This document shows, piece after piece, positions 12,426-25,300 of a stretch of DNA of 64,000 nt. Under the pieces are notes generated by a model, which was not told the DNA's origin, ran no database searches, and saw nothing but the letters and a program-made list of their open reading frames with translations. The stretch spans positions 8,581,605 through 8,645,604 of the forward strand of contig OX442321.1 in assembly GCA_949358305.1 (NCBI GenBank), read 5' to 3'. This DNA is from Strigamia acuminata. Its lineage: Eukaryota > Arthropoda > Chilopoda > Geophilomorpha > Linotaeniidae. Numbering within the stretch: the stretch's first letter is position 1; the number at the start of each line of letters is the position of its first letter. The position numbers and the translations under genes are program-made.

Positions 12426-14122
12426 ATGTTGAATGAAATTCGCCGTATTTTCGCTTTATTTTTTTCACTGTCATTGGGATGTGCCATGATTAAAAAAATA
12501 AGTTCTGTGAGAATGAAGATTTTCTTCGCATTCTGTTCAATGTGTATCGTTTTTATACTAACAGGTAAACAAAACAGCTCTTTTATTTTTCGTTCCGTTA
12601 TTTACAATATTTTCAATTCTTTTCCAGGCGCAATAACGTACTTCAAAATTTCTTCAATTTCCGCATCAGCTGTACCAACAACCCGAATAATTCGGTAAAT
12701 AACTCGCAAAAATGCAAATAAACAAATAAAATATACGATTATAATTTCAGATCTGAAACTAGCCATACGGACGAAGATATCATAAAGGAATTAGAAGCAA
12801 AAATACAAACTTTGGAAGCGCGACTCGCAAGATTGGAGAATTTATCACCAAAACAATATCCTAAAGTGTCGTTTCTCACGTACAAAGATCGAAAACGAAT
12901 CCTTATAACTGGTGGAGCTGGATTTGTCGGTTCTCACTTAACCGATCGTTTAATGTTGGACGGTCACGAGGTGACAGTAGCTGATAATTTTTTTACTGGA
13001 CGTAAAAGAAACGTCGAGCATTGGATTGGTCATGAAAATTTCGAATTAGTGCATCACGACATCGTCAACCCATTATATATCGAAGGTAAAAACAATTTTA
13101 AACACATTTTTAATACGGAATAAACACATTTTTCATCGTTTTCTTTTTAGTAGATCAAATTTATCACTTAGCTTCGCCAGCCTCACCTCCTCATTACATG
13201 TACAATCCTGTCAAAACGATTAAAACAAACACAGTTGGGACAATAAATGTTCTAGGGTTGGCCAAAAGAGTCGGAGCTCGTGTGTTAATAGCGTCCACTT
13301 CAGAAGTATACGGTGACCCCGAGGTGCATCCCCAAAAAGAGACCTATTGGGGCCACGTGAATCCAATAGGTCCACGAGCATGCTACGACGAGGGGAAAAG
13401 AGTTGCAGAGACACTGAGTTACGCTTATTCAAAACAGGAAAATATTCAAGTCAGGGTTGCGCGAATATTCAATACGTTTGGGCCTAGGATGCATATGAAT
13501 GATGGTCGTGTTGTTAGCAATTTTATATTGCAAGCGTTGCAGAACGAACCGATTACAGTAAGAATAATGAAATTGCGTCCATGGTAGCTTGTTAAATGTA
13601 TATATATATATATATATTTTTGTTTATAGATATACGGTTCGGGTAAACAGACACGATCTTTTCAGTACGTGTCTGATTTAGTTGAAGGTTTAATTAGTTT
13701 GATGAACAGTAATTATTCTCAACCCGTTAATTTGGGTAATCCTGAAGAGCAAACGATTTTTGAATTTGCAACTATTATAAAAGACATAGTTGGTATGTGG
13801 ATTTTATTTTTGCTTTTTATATGGTTTAATGTTTATTATTTTTATTTTTTAGGTGGAAAAAGTGAAATTATTTACACGGATAAAGTAGAAGATGATCCTC
13901 AAAGAAGAAAACCAGATATTACTCGAGCCATGAAATATTTAAATTGGAAGCCGAAGGTTTACACATTTGTTTGTGAATATTGAATTTAAATTGAATTTTA
14001 TTTATTTTAAATTTCAGGCTTCGTTTTTACACGGTATTAATAAAACAGTTGAGTATTTTAAAAAGGAATTAGAAAGATCACAGAACTCTGGTCATGATAA
14101 ACTAAAACCATTTTCATTATAA
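12426..14122 (+). CDS. UXS1: UDP-glucuronic acid decarboxylase (UDP-xylose synthase)
   Basis: Seven exons (12426-12564, 12628-12694, 12751-13085, 13151-13557, 13630-13792, 13853-13956, 14018-14122) give 439 aa from the first usable ATG. Human UXS1 is 420 aa, so starts at 12486 or 12513 are possible. Layout: short cytosolic N-terminus, membrane anchor around [17 protein letters not shown], coiled-coil stem ([18 protein letters not shown]), then an extended SDR domain. The NAD-binding glycine motif is [14 protein letters not shown], the serine region [15 protein letters not shown], and the catalytic YxxxK is in [22 protein letters not shown] is family-typical. It converts UDP-glucuronate to UDP-xylose in the Golgi lumen for the glycosaminoglycan linker. 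All catalytic elements are intact. An AATAAA lies at 14325-14330. Confidence 0.96.
13600..13617. repeat. (TA)n microsatellite in a UXS1 intron
   Basis: An uninterrupted run of about nine TA dinucleotides within the intron between exons 4 and 5. Confidence 0.85.
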
Positions 14123-14649
14123 ACAATTGATGGAAGTGATTATGCTAAAGACATGGAGCATTTTTTTAAAATTTTATTTTTTGTTCTATGAAAATATCGA
14201 AGTGATTGTGTAAAAATTCAGATTTGATTTATTATATTCGTAATGATATTTTTGTATACGAAGAGTGGGCCTTTTATTAAATTGTAAATGTATTCTCAAG
14301 TATTAATATTTAAAAATTTATGTGAATAAATTTTGTAAAACTAATGCGGAGATGATACCCAACTTAATTATTTAAATTTAAATTTAAATTAAATTTAAAT
14401 TAAATTGAAATTATTATTTATTTTCATCAATTTTGATCAAACCAAAAGCGTCATTAAAATATAATTTTCAAGTATTACCGCTTGTCAGCAGACGGCAACA
14501 CATGCTTCCAGAGACCTCGAGAGAGAAGTTGTTCGCTGCTCGCTAGTACTACTGCAAGTACTACCGTCCAAGGTGCCAGAGTCTGCATTTTAGACCTTAC
14601 TGCAATAAAATAAATATTAAAAAATTTATTTAGGAATTTACCTGTTTTG
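14123..14649. other. UXS1 3' UTR and ENOX upstream region
   Basis: About 530 bp. The left half is 3' UTR with AATAAA at 14325-14330. At 14374-14410 there is a low-complexity AATTTAAA repeat. The right part (14475-14600) is GC-richer and is the likely ENOX promoter or 5' UTR. No further coding region is convincing. Confidence 0.55.
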
Positions 14650-17600
14650 ATGGATGGCCCGTATGCATTTTTAGGAATCACAGTCGGCACACAAGGTTAG
14701 TAATGGATATCAAATCCGGCAAATTGATTTCCAACACGCAATTAAAAATAAAAATGGAATAAAATTTGCAGTTGCTCCACCGACGATGTTGCAAGCACAG
14801 TCGTTAATAGGTTCGCAAATCCCGTCAGCCATTATCGGCGGTCCGTCAGGCCCAGTTGCTTCAGTAGGGCCACTACCTTCCGTTTCCAGTGGTTCAACGC
14901 TGGTTAATCCTGCAACTAACGATGCACCATTGGAATTTAATGTAAATAAAAACAAGCCACTGATGCCTCTTGCAACGAAATTAGAAAAGGAATCTACACA
15001 AAACAATTTGAGGGACGACGAAAGGGGGCGACGGAGTCCAGAAAGACGCGAGAGAGAACGTAGGGACAGAATCAGACTGCGTGAGTTGTGAAAATTAAAA
15101 ATGTTTCGAAAAAAGAATTATTTTAATTAAATAAAAAATTTAATTTCAGGCATAGAGCGGACAGATAAACCGAAAGTCGACGGTGACAGTCCGAACAGTC
15201 CTTTTTCAGAATCTGCTTTGCCTCTTCCACCTGCTGCGATTCCACCTCCGAGTGTGGATGGCGTGCAGCAACAATGGGGAATGATGTTTCCTATGGTGCC
15301 AATGGGATCCGATCCAAATATGATGAATATGATGCCGGTCGGGTTTAACCAGTTTGGGTTTGTTGGCAGCGGGGAACCGGCCCTCGCGCCACTTCCAATG
15401 ATGCCCGTAATGTCCGGTCCAGTCAAGGAAATTATTCATTGCAAAAGTTGTACACTATTTCCGCCTAATCCCAGTAAGAAAGTCATTTCTTGATGAATTT
15501 CCAAGTAATAATTTTATTTTTATTATTTGAAAATAGATGCGCCACCTCCAACGACTCGTGAACGTCCACCAGGTTGCAGGACGGTGTTTGTTGGCGGTCT
15601 TCCTGAAAATATTACCGAAGATATTATTCGGGAAGTGTACGAGAGGTGCGGAGAAATAACAACTATTCGTATGAGTAAGAAGAATTTTTGTCATATTCGG
15701 TTCGAGAGCGAAGGTTATGTGGACAATGGCATATTTTTGTCAGGTATATGGTACCAATAATTTTTTAGTTTTAAAAAGAGTTACAGTATTTATTTATGCT
15801 TTTAAAATCAGGTTATCGAATCAGAATCGGGTCAAATACAGATCCACCGAACACAGGACGCCTGCATGTTGACTACGCACAAGCACGTGATGATTTGTAC
15901 GAATGGGAGTGTCGTCAAAGGCAACTTCAGAGAGAACATCGGCATCGCGAACGTGTCGAACAAGAACGATTGCGTCCTCCTAGTCCTCCGCCCATAGTTC
16001 ATTACTCGGACCACGAAGCAGCTTTATTAGCCGAAAAAATCAAGGGTCTCAATGTAAAACAAAATATGTTTTCTGCCGAAATTAAATGTATTTATTCAAC
16101 AGGCGATGATACTTTTCAAAAGGCGGTTCAAATACTAATCACTTGGCTGGATCGTGGAGATTGCAGCAAACGCAATTGCGGCCAATTTTACAGTATGGTT
16201 CAAAGTACTAATAGTCACGTACGCCGACTGATGAACGAGAAAGCTCAATACGAAGAAGAGTTATTGAAAGCGAAGGAGATGCTTAGTCAAAGGATGCAAG
16301 GGATTCTGATTCAGTGTAAGTATTTCTGTCAGTTTACTCCCTAACGAAGCCCTGATTGATGAAATTGAAGGAATTTAAAACAAAAAAGTGTCAATTGTTG
16401 TCGTTGTGTTTGTGCCTTCATTTTGCTTGTAGTATAAACTGACTGTTGTGAGTGATGGGTAAGTTAAACGTTGATACGAAACGTGACGACCTTTCTTTGT
16501 CCAATGTTCATTTACAATTGAACAATTTAAAAATTGAACAGTGGAGTTTAAAGAAAACGAGCAACGTTTTAAAGTCAGATCAAACGTCGTGTCTCATGTA
16601 AAGGGTAGGTTTCGTCGTGTCGGATTGCTGCGTTAGGCCTCGCTTTGGGGTAAGGTGTTCAGCCAGCAAGGAAGGAAGGATGGAAGGAAGTCAAGAGTCT
16701 CGTCTCCAGGATTCGTTGGCGGCTGAGGAAGTTTTTAAAAGAGTTTTAGATTTACAGGCGCAAATTCAAATACCGAATGGGATACGGGAGTGATGCATTT
16801 CGTCCAAGTATTCTCATAAATAATGCGCATTTATGAAATACTCTTTAGTGTTTTTCTCGGTCTAACTTTTCGTTGTCTTGATTTCCGTTCAAATTTCCGT
16901 TCGTGCCTCGTATGATTTTCTTGGCTTGTGATAAAAATCTTTCTTGTTCTGTCTGTTTCCTTATGCTTAAAATATTTTTGTTTGGCTTATGCCGCCTTTA
17001 TATATATTCTGTCCCCCCTTGAAGTTAGTCAGATCGAGAAGGTATTCGTGGCTGCCGTCCATCAGAAGGTGTGGGATCACTTCACCAAAGCGCAGAGGAA
17101 AAACATCGACATTTGGAGAAAGCAGGCACAGGTAGGCATGGGTTGGATCAGTTAAGACCGTATTAATATCGTTTGAATGACAAATCTTAAATGGATATGG
17201 ATTTTATTATGACAACTAGTTGTCGAAATAACGGGGCTAACTGAATATTACGAATAGGGGGCTCTATTCCAGTCATTTTTAGATAAACCAAAACTAATTT
17301 TGAGGTCTTATAATCACAGAGAACATTAAATATTGTCTTGAAACATTCATTCATAACATTCACCTTAAGTGCCAGTGTGCTTAAAGCTTTAGAAACTGCG
17401 GTTTACAAATTAAAATAAAGATTGTAGGCAATCGAGGTAAACTGGAGATGAAAAGGAATTGTTATAAAATAACAGAAAAATGCTATTGATGAAAGGTAAG
17501 TGAGATCAAGGATCATAAATGACCTGCTAAAGGTAAAAAAAAAGATAAAAATCAGACTCAGTGGACCTACAAGAAGGAATAGTAATACGAATGACTGCAG

Positions 17601-18645
17601 CTTTAGTTTTTTCGATTAACCTGGAACAGTTTAAGAGTTTGTACTAATTATTCGGAATTAATATGTAGAAAATTAATCGCGATTTAATCGTTTTCAGGAG
17701 ATTAAAAATGCCCAATTGGAAGATGCGCTTAACGAGAGAATCGAATACGAAATGGAAGTTAGCGATGAAGAAGGCGAAACGATTGCAAAAAGGGCTAAAT
17801 TTGAACCGGAAAGTGTCATCGAACAAAGTAATTTGCAAATATTAAAGCTGGGCACGATAAATGAAGAAATTGATTTTACAGTTGCCTCGCTTACGATGCA
17901 GCTGAATGGACTGAAGGAAGAAAACGATAGTCTCCGATGTCAGTTGGAAGCGTATAAAAATGAAGTAGATCTGATTAAAGTTGACAGCAAACACGAGTCG
18001 GATGAGAAAAATAAGCAAATTAAAGTTTTACAACAAGCTTTGCAAGGAATGCAACAAGTTAGCTGAAATATTTTGTTGTTATTAATTTGTTAAATTAATT
18101 CTTACGTTAATTACAGCAACTCATTCAGGCTAATCAGCAGCGAGTAAAAGACGAAGAGCAATTGCAAACTGTATGTTCTGTTTAAACATGAAATGATCTT
18201 TTCTAACGAGTTTATTTTGTTTTTAAGCTTCGTAAAAACCTACGGAACGATAAGATAATCGAGAAAGAAGCGACCGAGTGCATTATTAGTAGTCGTAGAG
18301 AAGAAACTCATAATTTCGATTCCCTATCGCAGGGTTCGCGGGTCACAGCTACGGAAGCGCGATTAATAGGTAAGTTTTTATAAAAATCTGCCTGTTTCAA
18401 AAAGTAAAGGAACGTTTTCAGGCTTACTGTCCACATTTCTTCACGTTCATCCATTTGGAGCGAGTGTTGACTACATTTGGTCGTACATTCAGCGGCTGGA
18501 TACTACATTGCGCTCGAGCGATGTTGAAAACCTTCTTTTGAAGTTTCCAAACCTCTTCAAGCAAGAGTTGTCGGGTGTCGGGGCTTCACTGGAACGAAAG
18601 TGGATATTTGTTGGGTTTAAAAATGATTTGAGCTTATTCCAGTAA
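14650..18645 (+). CDS. ENOX: Ecto-NOX disulfide-thiol exchanger (ENOX1/ENOX2 family)
   Basis: Eleven coding exons give 739 aa: 14650-14695, 14772-15080, 15150-15473, 15537-15743, 15812-16045, 16103-16315, 17025-17131, 17698-18057, 18117-18170, 18228-18369, 18422-18645. The first exon (MDGPYAFLGITVGTQ) is small and could be replaced by another start. Residues 1-200 are low-complexity and Pro/Gly/Met-rich with an RERRDR patch. The family motif IIHCKSCTLFPPNP precedes an RRM (about 238-310) with RNP motifs TVFVGGLP and KNFCHIRF. Next come GRLHVDYAQARDDLYEWE, QFYSMVQSTNSHVRRLMNEK, WDHFTKAQRKNIDIWRK, a coiled coil, and the conserved C-terminal domain LLSTFLHVHPFGASVDYIWSY with LFKQELSGVGASLERKW. 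Vertebrate ENOX proteins are growth-related cell-surface NADH oxidases with disulfide-thiol interchange activity. The intron at 16046-16102 is 57 bp and stays open in frame, so retention would not interrupt the protein. Confidence 0.94.
16668..16688. repeat. GGAA-rich short repeat in an ENOX intron
   Basis: AAGGAAGGAAGGATGGAAGG-type run inside the 709-bp ENOX intron, within a GC-richer island at about 16570-16800. Confidence 0.7.
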
Positions 18646-19330
18646 ACTTTAAAATATTTCCAAAATGCATTTACGATACATAGCTTTGTATTGCCCTCTA
18701 TTATTTTATTTGTTGTCGTGCATTTAACCTGAAAATAATTCAGAAAAAAAAAATTGTACATTTTTAATTTATTTATTTTGGATATTCTCAGATACATAAT
18801 TTATGTAAATTTGATGAATTGACTTGCGTAGTGTGCAATACTTTTTAAATAATTTTCAAATTAGTCAGTATAGTCAAGCATATTTTTAATACAAGTTGTT
18901 ATTGCAGCTTACAAACATATCCCGAAAGTTTTGAAAATATATATATAAATCAATACATTTATATAAATTAATAAGATAAATTTTGATTACAATGTTTGAG
19001 AGTTTAAGTTTAATAATTGTTGTGTATTCTATTTGATTTTGGCATTTGTGACTGTTTTCTTTACTTTTCTTATTGAGCTATAATATATACATTTTTTTTA
19101 GTCAATAAGTATTGTATCTAAGTTCGATTTAATGCCTCGTCTCTATTTTGAGATTTATTAAAAACATGATTAAGTGTTAGTCAAACGTGACCTTCATTTC
19201 TGCGTTAAATGCAACAATATATCTTTTTAATAGAAACAAATGTTAAAACGTTTTAAGTAGTAAGTGTTACTATCTAATTTTATTGGTATTACATATATTT
19301 TATCTATTTATTTATTTATTTCCCTCCATG
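18646..19330. other. Convergent 3' region ENOX/filamin
   Basis: 685 bp of AT-rich sequence between two converging stop codons, presumably both 3' UTRs. ATTTATTTATTTATTT near 19305-19320 supplies several AATAAA signals on the minus strand for the filamin gene. No other gene is seen. Confidence 0.6.
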
Positions 19331-22300
19331 TTAGAGTTGATTCTGAGACCCCCTCCATGAATTTTGACCAAACGACAGTTGTCCGTATCCGGTGCCGTAT
19401 GTAACGGGACCAAAAAAGTCTTTCCTCGTGCCCGGACTAAGTTGGCCCTGCAAATAACGGTTCAATTCTTCCTGGGTATCAAAAATCATGATGGTAAAGG
19501 GACTTCCGGGAACATGTTCTCCGGACCACTTGACTTCAATGCGGTAATCCCCGGGTTCAGTCGGATCGTATTTGCATAATATCGTCCTGTCTTTTTGATT
19601 TTCGCGTTGCATTTCAACACGAAACGCACCTTTTATTCAATTTGATCAATTTAAATTATTATTATTATTATTATTTTATCCAAAACTAAATAAATTACCT
19701 TTAGGTCCGCGTATTCTAATTGTTAACTGGCCAGCGCCTGCACCACGAGTCTCGCAAATAAATCGACTTTGATAATTTGCTAACACGCCTGGTTCAATAC
19801 CCGGACCGTAAACTCTAACTTTACTAGCATCGGGAGCACCAGCAATTTTCACCGTGAATGGACTTCCTGTAACGCAATTGATCGTAAAATGTATATAGTT
19901 TACATCCCGGTAGTATCAAATTTTGTTTACCAGGTATGTGCTCATCGTTGTACTTAATTGTGAGTTGGTGTCTTCCCGCTTCTTGGGGCTTAAGAAATAG
20001 AGTGAAAGTGCCGTCTTGATGGTCGTAAAGTTCACAAAACGCCGTTTTGTGAGGTCCCATGCATTGAGTTGTTAATTCACCTATCACGGGAATGTTATTT
20101 CCATGTTCCACTATTGTTTGTTTTACACATATACCTGAGCCAGCCTTTCTTGTATCAATGAATGCTTTAATTTCCTTTCCCACAGCTCCACCTCGCAATC
20201 CGTCTCCGGAGCAAAGCACCTTAGATGGATCGGTGTTTGACGATACATTGATTTTAACTGGACATCCTTTAACTTGGCGTCCCGACCAAGCAACATTTAA
20301 CAGATACGAACCTAACGCAAGAAATTATACTAAATCTCGTTAAATTATTTTATTTTTTTTGGATTACCTCCGACTGTTGGCGTGTATGTGGCTTTGTACA
20401 CATTATTGCCCAAATGGTTGACGTGCACGTGAATATCAGCATTTACACCCGTTAAGCTAACTTCGGGTGACCCGGGTCCAGCGTCTTTTCCGTCAATGGT
20501 GAACTCTGCTTCTTTACCAACGTGAGCACTGGCCAATCCGTGGCCTTTAAGAATCACTCGAGTGTGGTCGAGATGGGATTTTTCCGTTTCCGTAACGCAC
20601 AGATAGGGAGACTTGGGAAGTGGCGCGCCGGCGAAATAAACGTGGACATAATGATCGCCTTTTTCGGTCGGAGTGAAAGCAACGGTGTAACGATTGTTGC
20701 TCAGCGCTTCCACATTGGAATGGACTGCACCTCTGGGCCCTTTGACGTCGGCTGTTAGCATGCCAGGTCCGGCTTCCGATATGTCAAACGTCAATTTCTT
20801 TTCGATATTTAGAGGAATTGTTAATCGGTTCGGTCCATCTACCACATTCTCCCATCCACCAGTTACTCTGATTTTGCGGGAATTTACAATGCGTGAATGG
20901 AATGGACTTCCTTTAAATTATAAAAAAAATAAAGTAAGAAATGATGTTTATCATTCGAGTAATGCTTTTTGTACTAATATATTACCTGCTACTTCCTTTC
21001 CATTCCACATAACTCTTACGTCAAACACGCCGACTTCTTGAGGCACGTAAGTTACGACGTATAATCCGTCGTCCTCCAATTCGATACTGCATCTGGCTAC
21101 CGTGTCGGGTCCATCCACTTGGACGTGCGGTTCTCCCCTCAAACCTTTAGCATCAATTCGAAACACGGTTGGTTGATCCTGCTGCCCTATGACTAATCCT
21201 TCGCCATAAACTCTCGGTGCGATATCGCCTTCTACCGTGAATATTATCGGACTCCCTAAGAATGAAAAGTTTATTGAAGATGTAAAAATTAAAAATTCAT
21301 TCAGATTTACCGGGTATTTCTTCTCCGCCGTACAGAATTGAGATTTTGTATTTTCCAGCAACAGTAGGGAAGAATTGAATAATTTCGCCTTCATCAGAAG
21401 TCGGTTTAACTTCAATTGGAAGGTCTTTTCCTAAAGGACTTGTAACGGTTACATCAAGTTCTGCATAGCCAGCTTTCTGTCTGTTTACTGTAAGTTTATA
21501 AAAATAATAATAATAGAAACGGAAAATTAAGTTTAGATTGTCGTGTTTTACGTTTAAAAGAAATTTTCTCATTCACAGTGAAGTTTGTGGTCGTAATTTC
21601 TTCAATCACAATTTTACTGGACTCAAAAACTTGGCACGTGAAGGGAGATCCTCGAATTTGTTTTCCATTGTACTGGACTTCAATATGGTGCGCGCCTATG
21701 CAACACGAGAACTTAAATGAGAAAACCAAAAGGTAGGAAAATAAATTTCTATTTCTTTCTACCCGACTGTTGAGGAATGAATTTAGCTGCTAGATTTCCA
21801 TCCTTTTGTTGGTAGCATTGCACAGGTATTAAAGTGTCATTAGGGCCAGTCACAATGACATCAAAATCCTTTGCTTCGTAACCAAGAGTTTCAATAACGA
21901 ACGAAGCAGTTTTGTGAGCTTTTGCTTGATGCAAGCCAGCTCCGGTTGCGATTACGGCTTTACCGGTCGCTGGATCTTTAACATTGATTTCTCTTGGACA
22001 ACCTGGTACAAGTTGTCCATTGTATCTAACATCTATTCGGTGAGGTACTGCAGTTCGGGGGGTAAAAATCACTTCGTGAATACCACCCGCTAAATCATCT
22101 AGCCGATGATTAACTTCTTGACCCGCTGCTCGAACTAAAACAGACAGGTTTCCTCTTCCGGCACGGCTTGTGTCAACTGTTTCAAGAACCATAATGCATG
22201 TAAGTTTCCAAATAAGTCGATTTTAAATGCAATTTTTACTTGTAAATGTTGTCTCTTTGCCCAGTGTGCCCTCGGAAATGCTGTTGAGCCGCACTTTGTT

Positions 22301-25300
22301 CGGATCGCAGACGTCAACGAAGTAAGGTCTTTTAAAAACTTCTGTTCCTTGATAAAATGCTTCAATTCGATACGTTCCAGCTACATTCATGTGATATTCT
22401 ACTCGATATGTCCCGTTCTTTAATCTTAAAACTTTTGATGCTACCGATTTTTCATTTGGATCTACACAATTAAAAGTGTTAAAAGAGTTCGCACTAAAAT
22501 GAAAAGGAAAAAGATATGAGTTACCTGTTATTTGAATGTTCAAGTCGCCAGTCAAGCCTTTAGCATCAATTTCAAATGTGGCGGTTGATCCAACCGTTGC
22601 TTGTTGAGAATTCAAGCCTTCCCCTTTTCCATATACAGTGTGGACATCGGTCAAACCCGAATGATTAATCATTTTCCATTCATGTGTTGATTCAAGTTGC
22701 TGCGTTACATGTTGCTCCCAACGAGTTTCACTCGTTTGATGGGACGAATTTGTTTGGTTTGAGTATTTTGATGACACATTATCAGCCTAAAATATAAGAC
22801 ATTAGACATTCCTTCGATATTTCCGTCTGTCACTTACTTTATGTTTATCCCACTTCTTATCAACTTCATCAACACCATGTTGTCCATTAACTGCTTTGAC
22901 TAAATACGTGCTTGCTATGCTTGTTGGACTTCTTGTGGGGCTTCTGGTTGGACTTCTGGAAGGACTTCGAGTTGGACTACTTCGTGGAGGGCGACTATTT
23001 ATCGGGCTGCTTCTCACTTGTGCTTTAGAGCCGTTTATTATACGTGATGTGGATTTACTTTCATAGCGCGATTCATATTTAGTTTCTACTCGTCTTTGCG
23101 TTTCTATGGTTGAACCCACAGTTGTAATTGGTGATTTGCTCACTTCTTGTCTTTGCAGAACTGCCGATTTTTCTCGTTTAGATTCAACAACCTCGCACAA
23201 ATATGGACTTCCTAAAGTTTAATTTCATGGTTTTAGTGGAATAATGTGGCTTACGTAATTAACAGTCGTTACCTGGAATTTCTTCTTCATTGAACGAAAC
23301 GTTGACGTAATGAGGTGTGGGTTCGTGAGGAACAAACGTGACATCGTACAACCCTCTGCTACGAGAAGTAACCTCAGCTCTTACGGAAGTCTTGCGTGTG
23401 GTAACAACTAATTCTAGAGTTCCTTCACCGGCGTGAGATGCATCAACTACAAAATGATTTTATTTTTTTAGGAAATTGAAAAATTGAAAGGAAAATTTAA
23501 TTCCTACCTGTGAAAGTAGTTGGTTTTCCGATCACAGCTGGTTCTAATCCCAACACTTTAATTTTTTTAATATCGTAAACATTCCAAGTGAATGGACTTC
23601 CCGTGATTGGCATGTTGTCCATATTGACATGTACCATATGAGGCCCTATAATTTCCAATAGAGTTGTTTTTAATATAAATATCGTGGCAAATGGAATTTG
23701 ATGAACACTTACCAACTTCTGATGGAGAGAAATCGACTTGGTAATTGCCGTTTGCAGTGGTAGTCAAATGAACTGGGTTACTTTTTCCAGATGGTGCCAA
23801 TACGTCAACTGAACAATTGGAACTTGATGTCCCTGACGTTTCTACAGTGAAAGTTGCCATCCGTGACACAGAAGCTGATCGCAATGACGTCCCTATCAAT
23901 TGAATTCCACTGGCATCATCAGTAACTTTGACTGAGAAAGGACTACCTGAAATAATTTATTGTATTTGTCATAACAAAAATCAAAACAATAACAATAAAT
24001 TGTGTTTTACCAGGTACTGCTTCGCCATTAAATTTTATTTTCAGTTGATGTGGTTGAGCTTCTTGGGGTCTAAAATTAACCCTGAACTTTGCATTGCCCT
24101 CGGACTGCACGTAATTTGGAACATTCTTTCCATTAACAGACACTACAATTTCTAAGTTTCCGGCACCAGCTGCACTAGCATCAACTATTTAAAAGAAAAA
24201 AATTGAAACATGAAGAAATACTTGAGTTAGGAATATTATCTTACTGCTAAAATAGACGGGCTTTCCAACGTATCCATTACTAATATCTGTTACTTGAACC
24301 TGAGTGGCGTCATAAGCTTTTACTAAGAAAGGACTTCCAGGTACAACTATATCACCGTACAACACATCTATGATGTAATCACCTAAAATTTAAAACTAGT
24401 TATTTCAAGAAGCGTGGAATAAATTTTGTGAAAACTTACCAACTTCAGTGGGTACATATTTAACTGTGTAAGAGCCATCTGGGGCTGGAATTGTATTGGT
24501 TGAAACTGACCTTCTGCTTGGTGCTGGTTTACAACAATTTAAAATAACCTTTTATTGGTACACTATACAGTATATTTTTTTAAATTGATAGATGCAAATG
24601 AAATTTTTACCTGTAATTTTCACGTCCACTTGCTCAGCTATAGATCCGTTGGGATGTATTGTAAAAGTAGCTGTTCTTCCAACTGCAACTTTTCCAAGGC
24701 CTTCACCCATTACTTGAATTCTACTCGTGTCACTTACTGAGCATCTGAATGGGCTTCCTAAAACGATATTAGAATACATAAACCATACTGTAGGTAATTT
24801 ATCTTTTTCCATTTTTAAATATCTAAAGGTTTTAACTTTGCAAGAAGCAAATGGAACTGTTGAACAGAAAATTATGCAGCAATGAGGAGACTAGTTTACT
24901 ACTTCATACCATAAGCAGATAAATGTGTTTTTTGTTTTAAACAAGCATCCAAACTTGTTGTTGAAATGCTGCGATCGTGCTCAGAATTAAGATATAATTG
25001 GGTCAACATACCAGATATAACCTACTTTAAGACGGCCATATTTTTTTAAAGGTAAATGATTGAGGGAAAAAAAGAACTAACGACCATCAAACTCCGCTGA
25101 AAGAAATTGACTAATCCAACTCAACTTTACTTCCTTTTTAGTCTATTGTAAACAAGATGTTCACAACTGTTTTTTCTTTTTGCATCAAAGAAATGATGTC
25201 AAGATCATTCTTCTATGCAGGTTTGACCTTACATGCTTGGCTTGGATTAATTAAATGAAATTATAAAATTGTATTAGTGAAACCAAGAAATAGAAAAACA

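Noticed and set aside
14475-14690. Minus-strand 71-codon frame whose inner ATG gives a signal-peptide-like stretch (TVVLAVVLASS)
   Set aside because: It lies across the ENOX first exon and upstream region on the opposite strand. No further minus-strand exon could be joined, and it ends after 37 residues from the inner ATG.
15127-15439. Long antisense frames opposite the ENOX proline-rich exon
   Set aside because: They mirror the Pro/Gly/Met-rich coding sequence on the plus strand and have no independent support.
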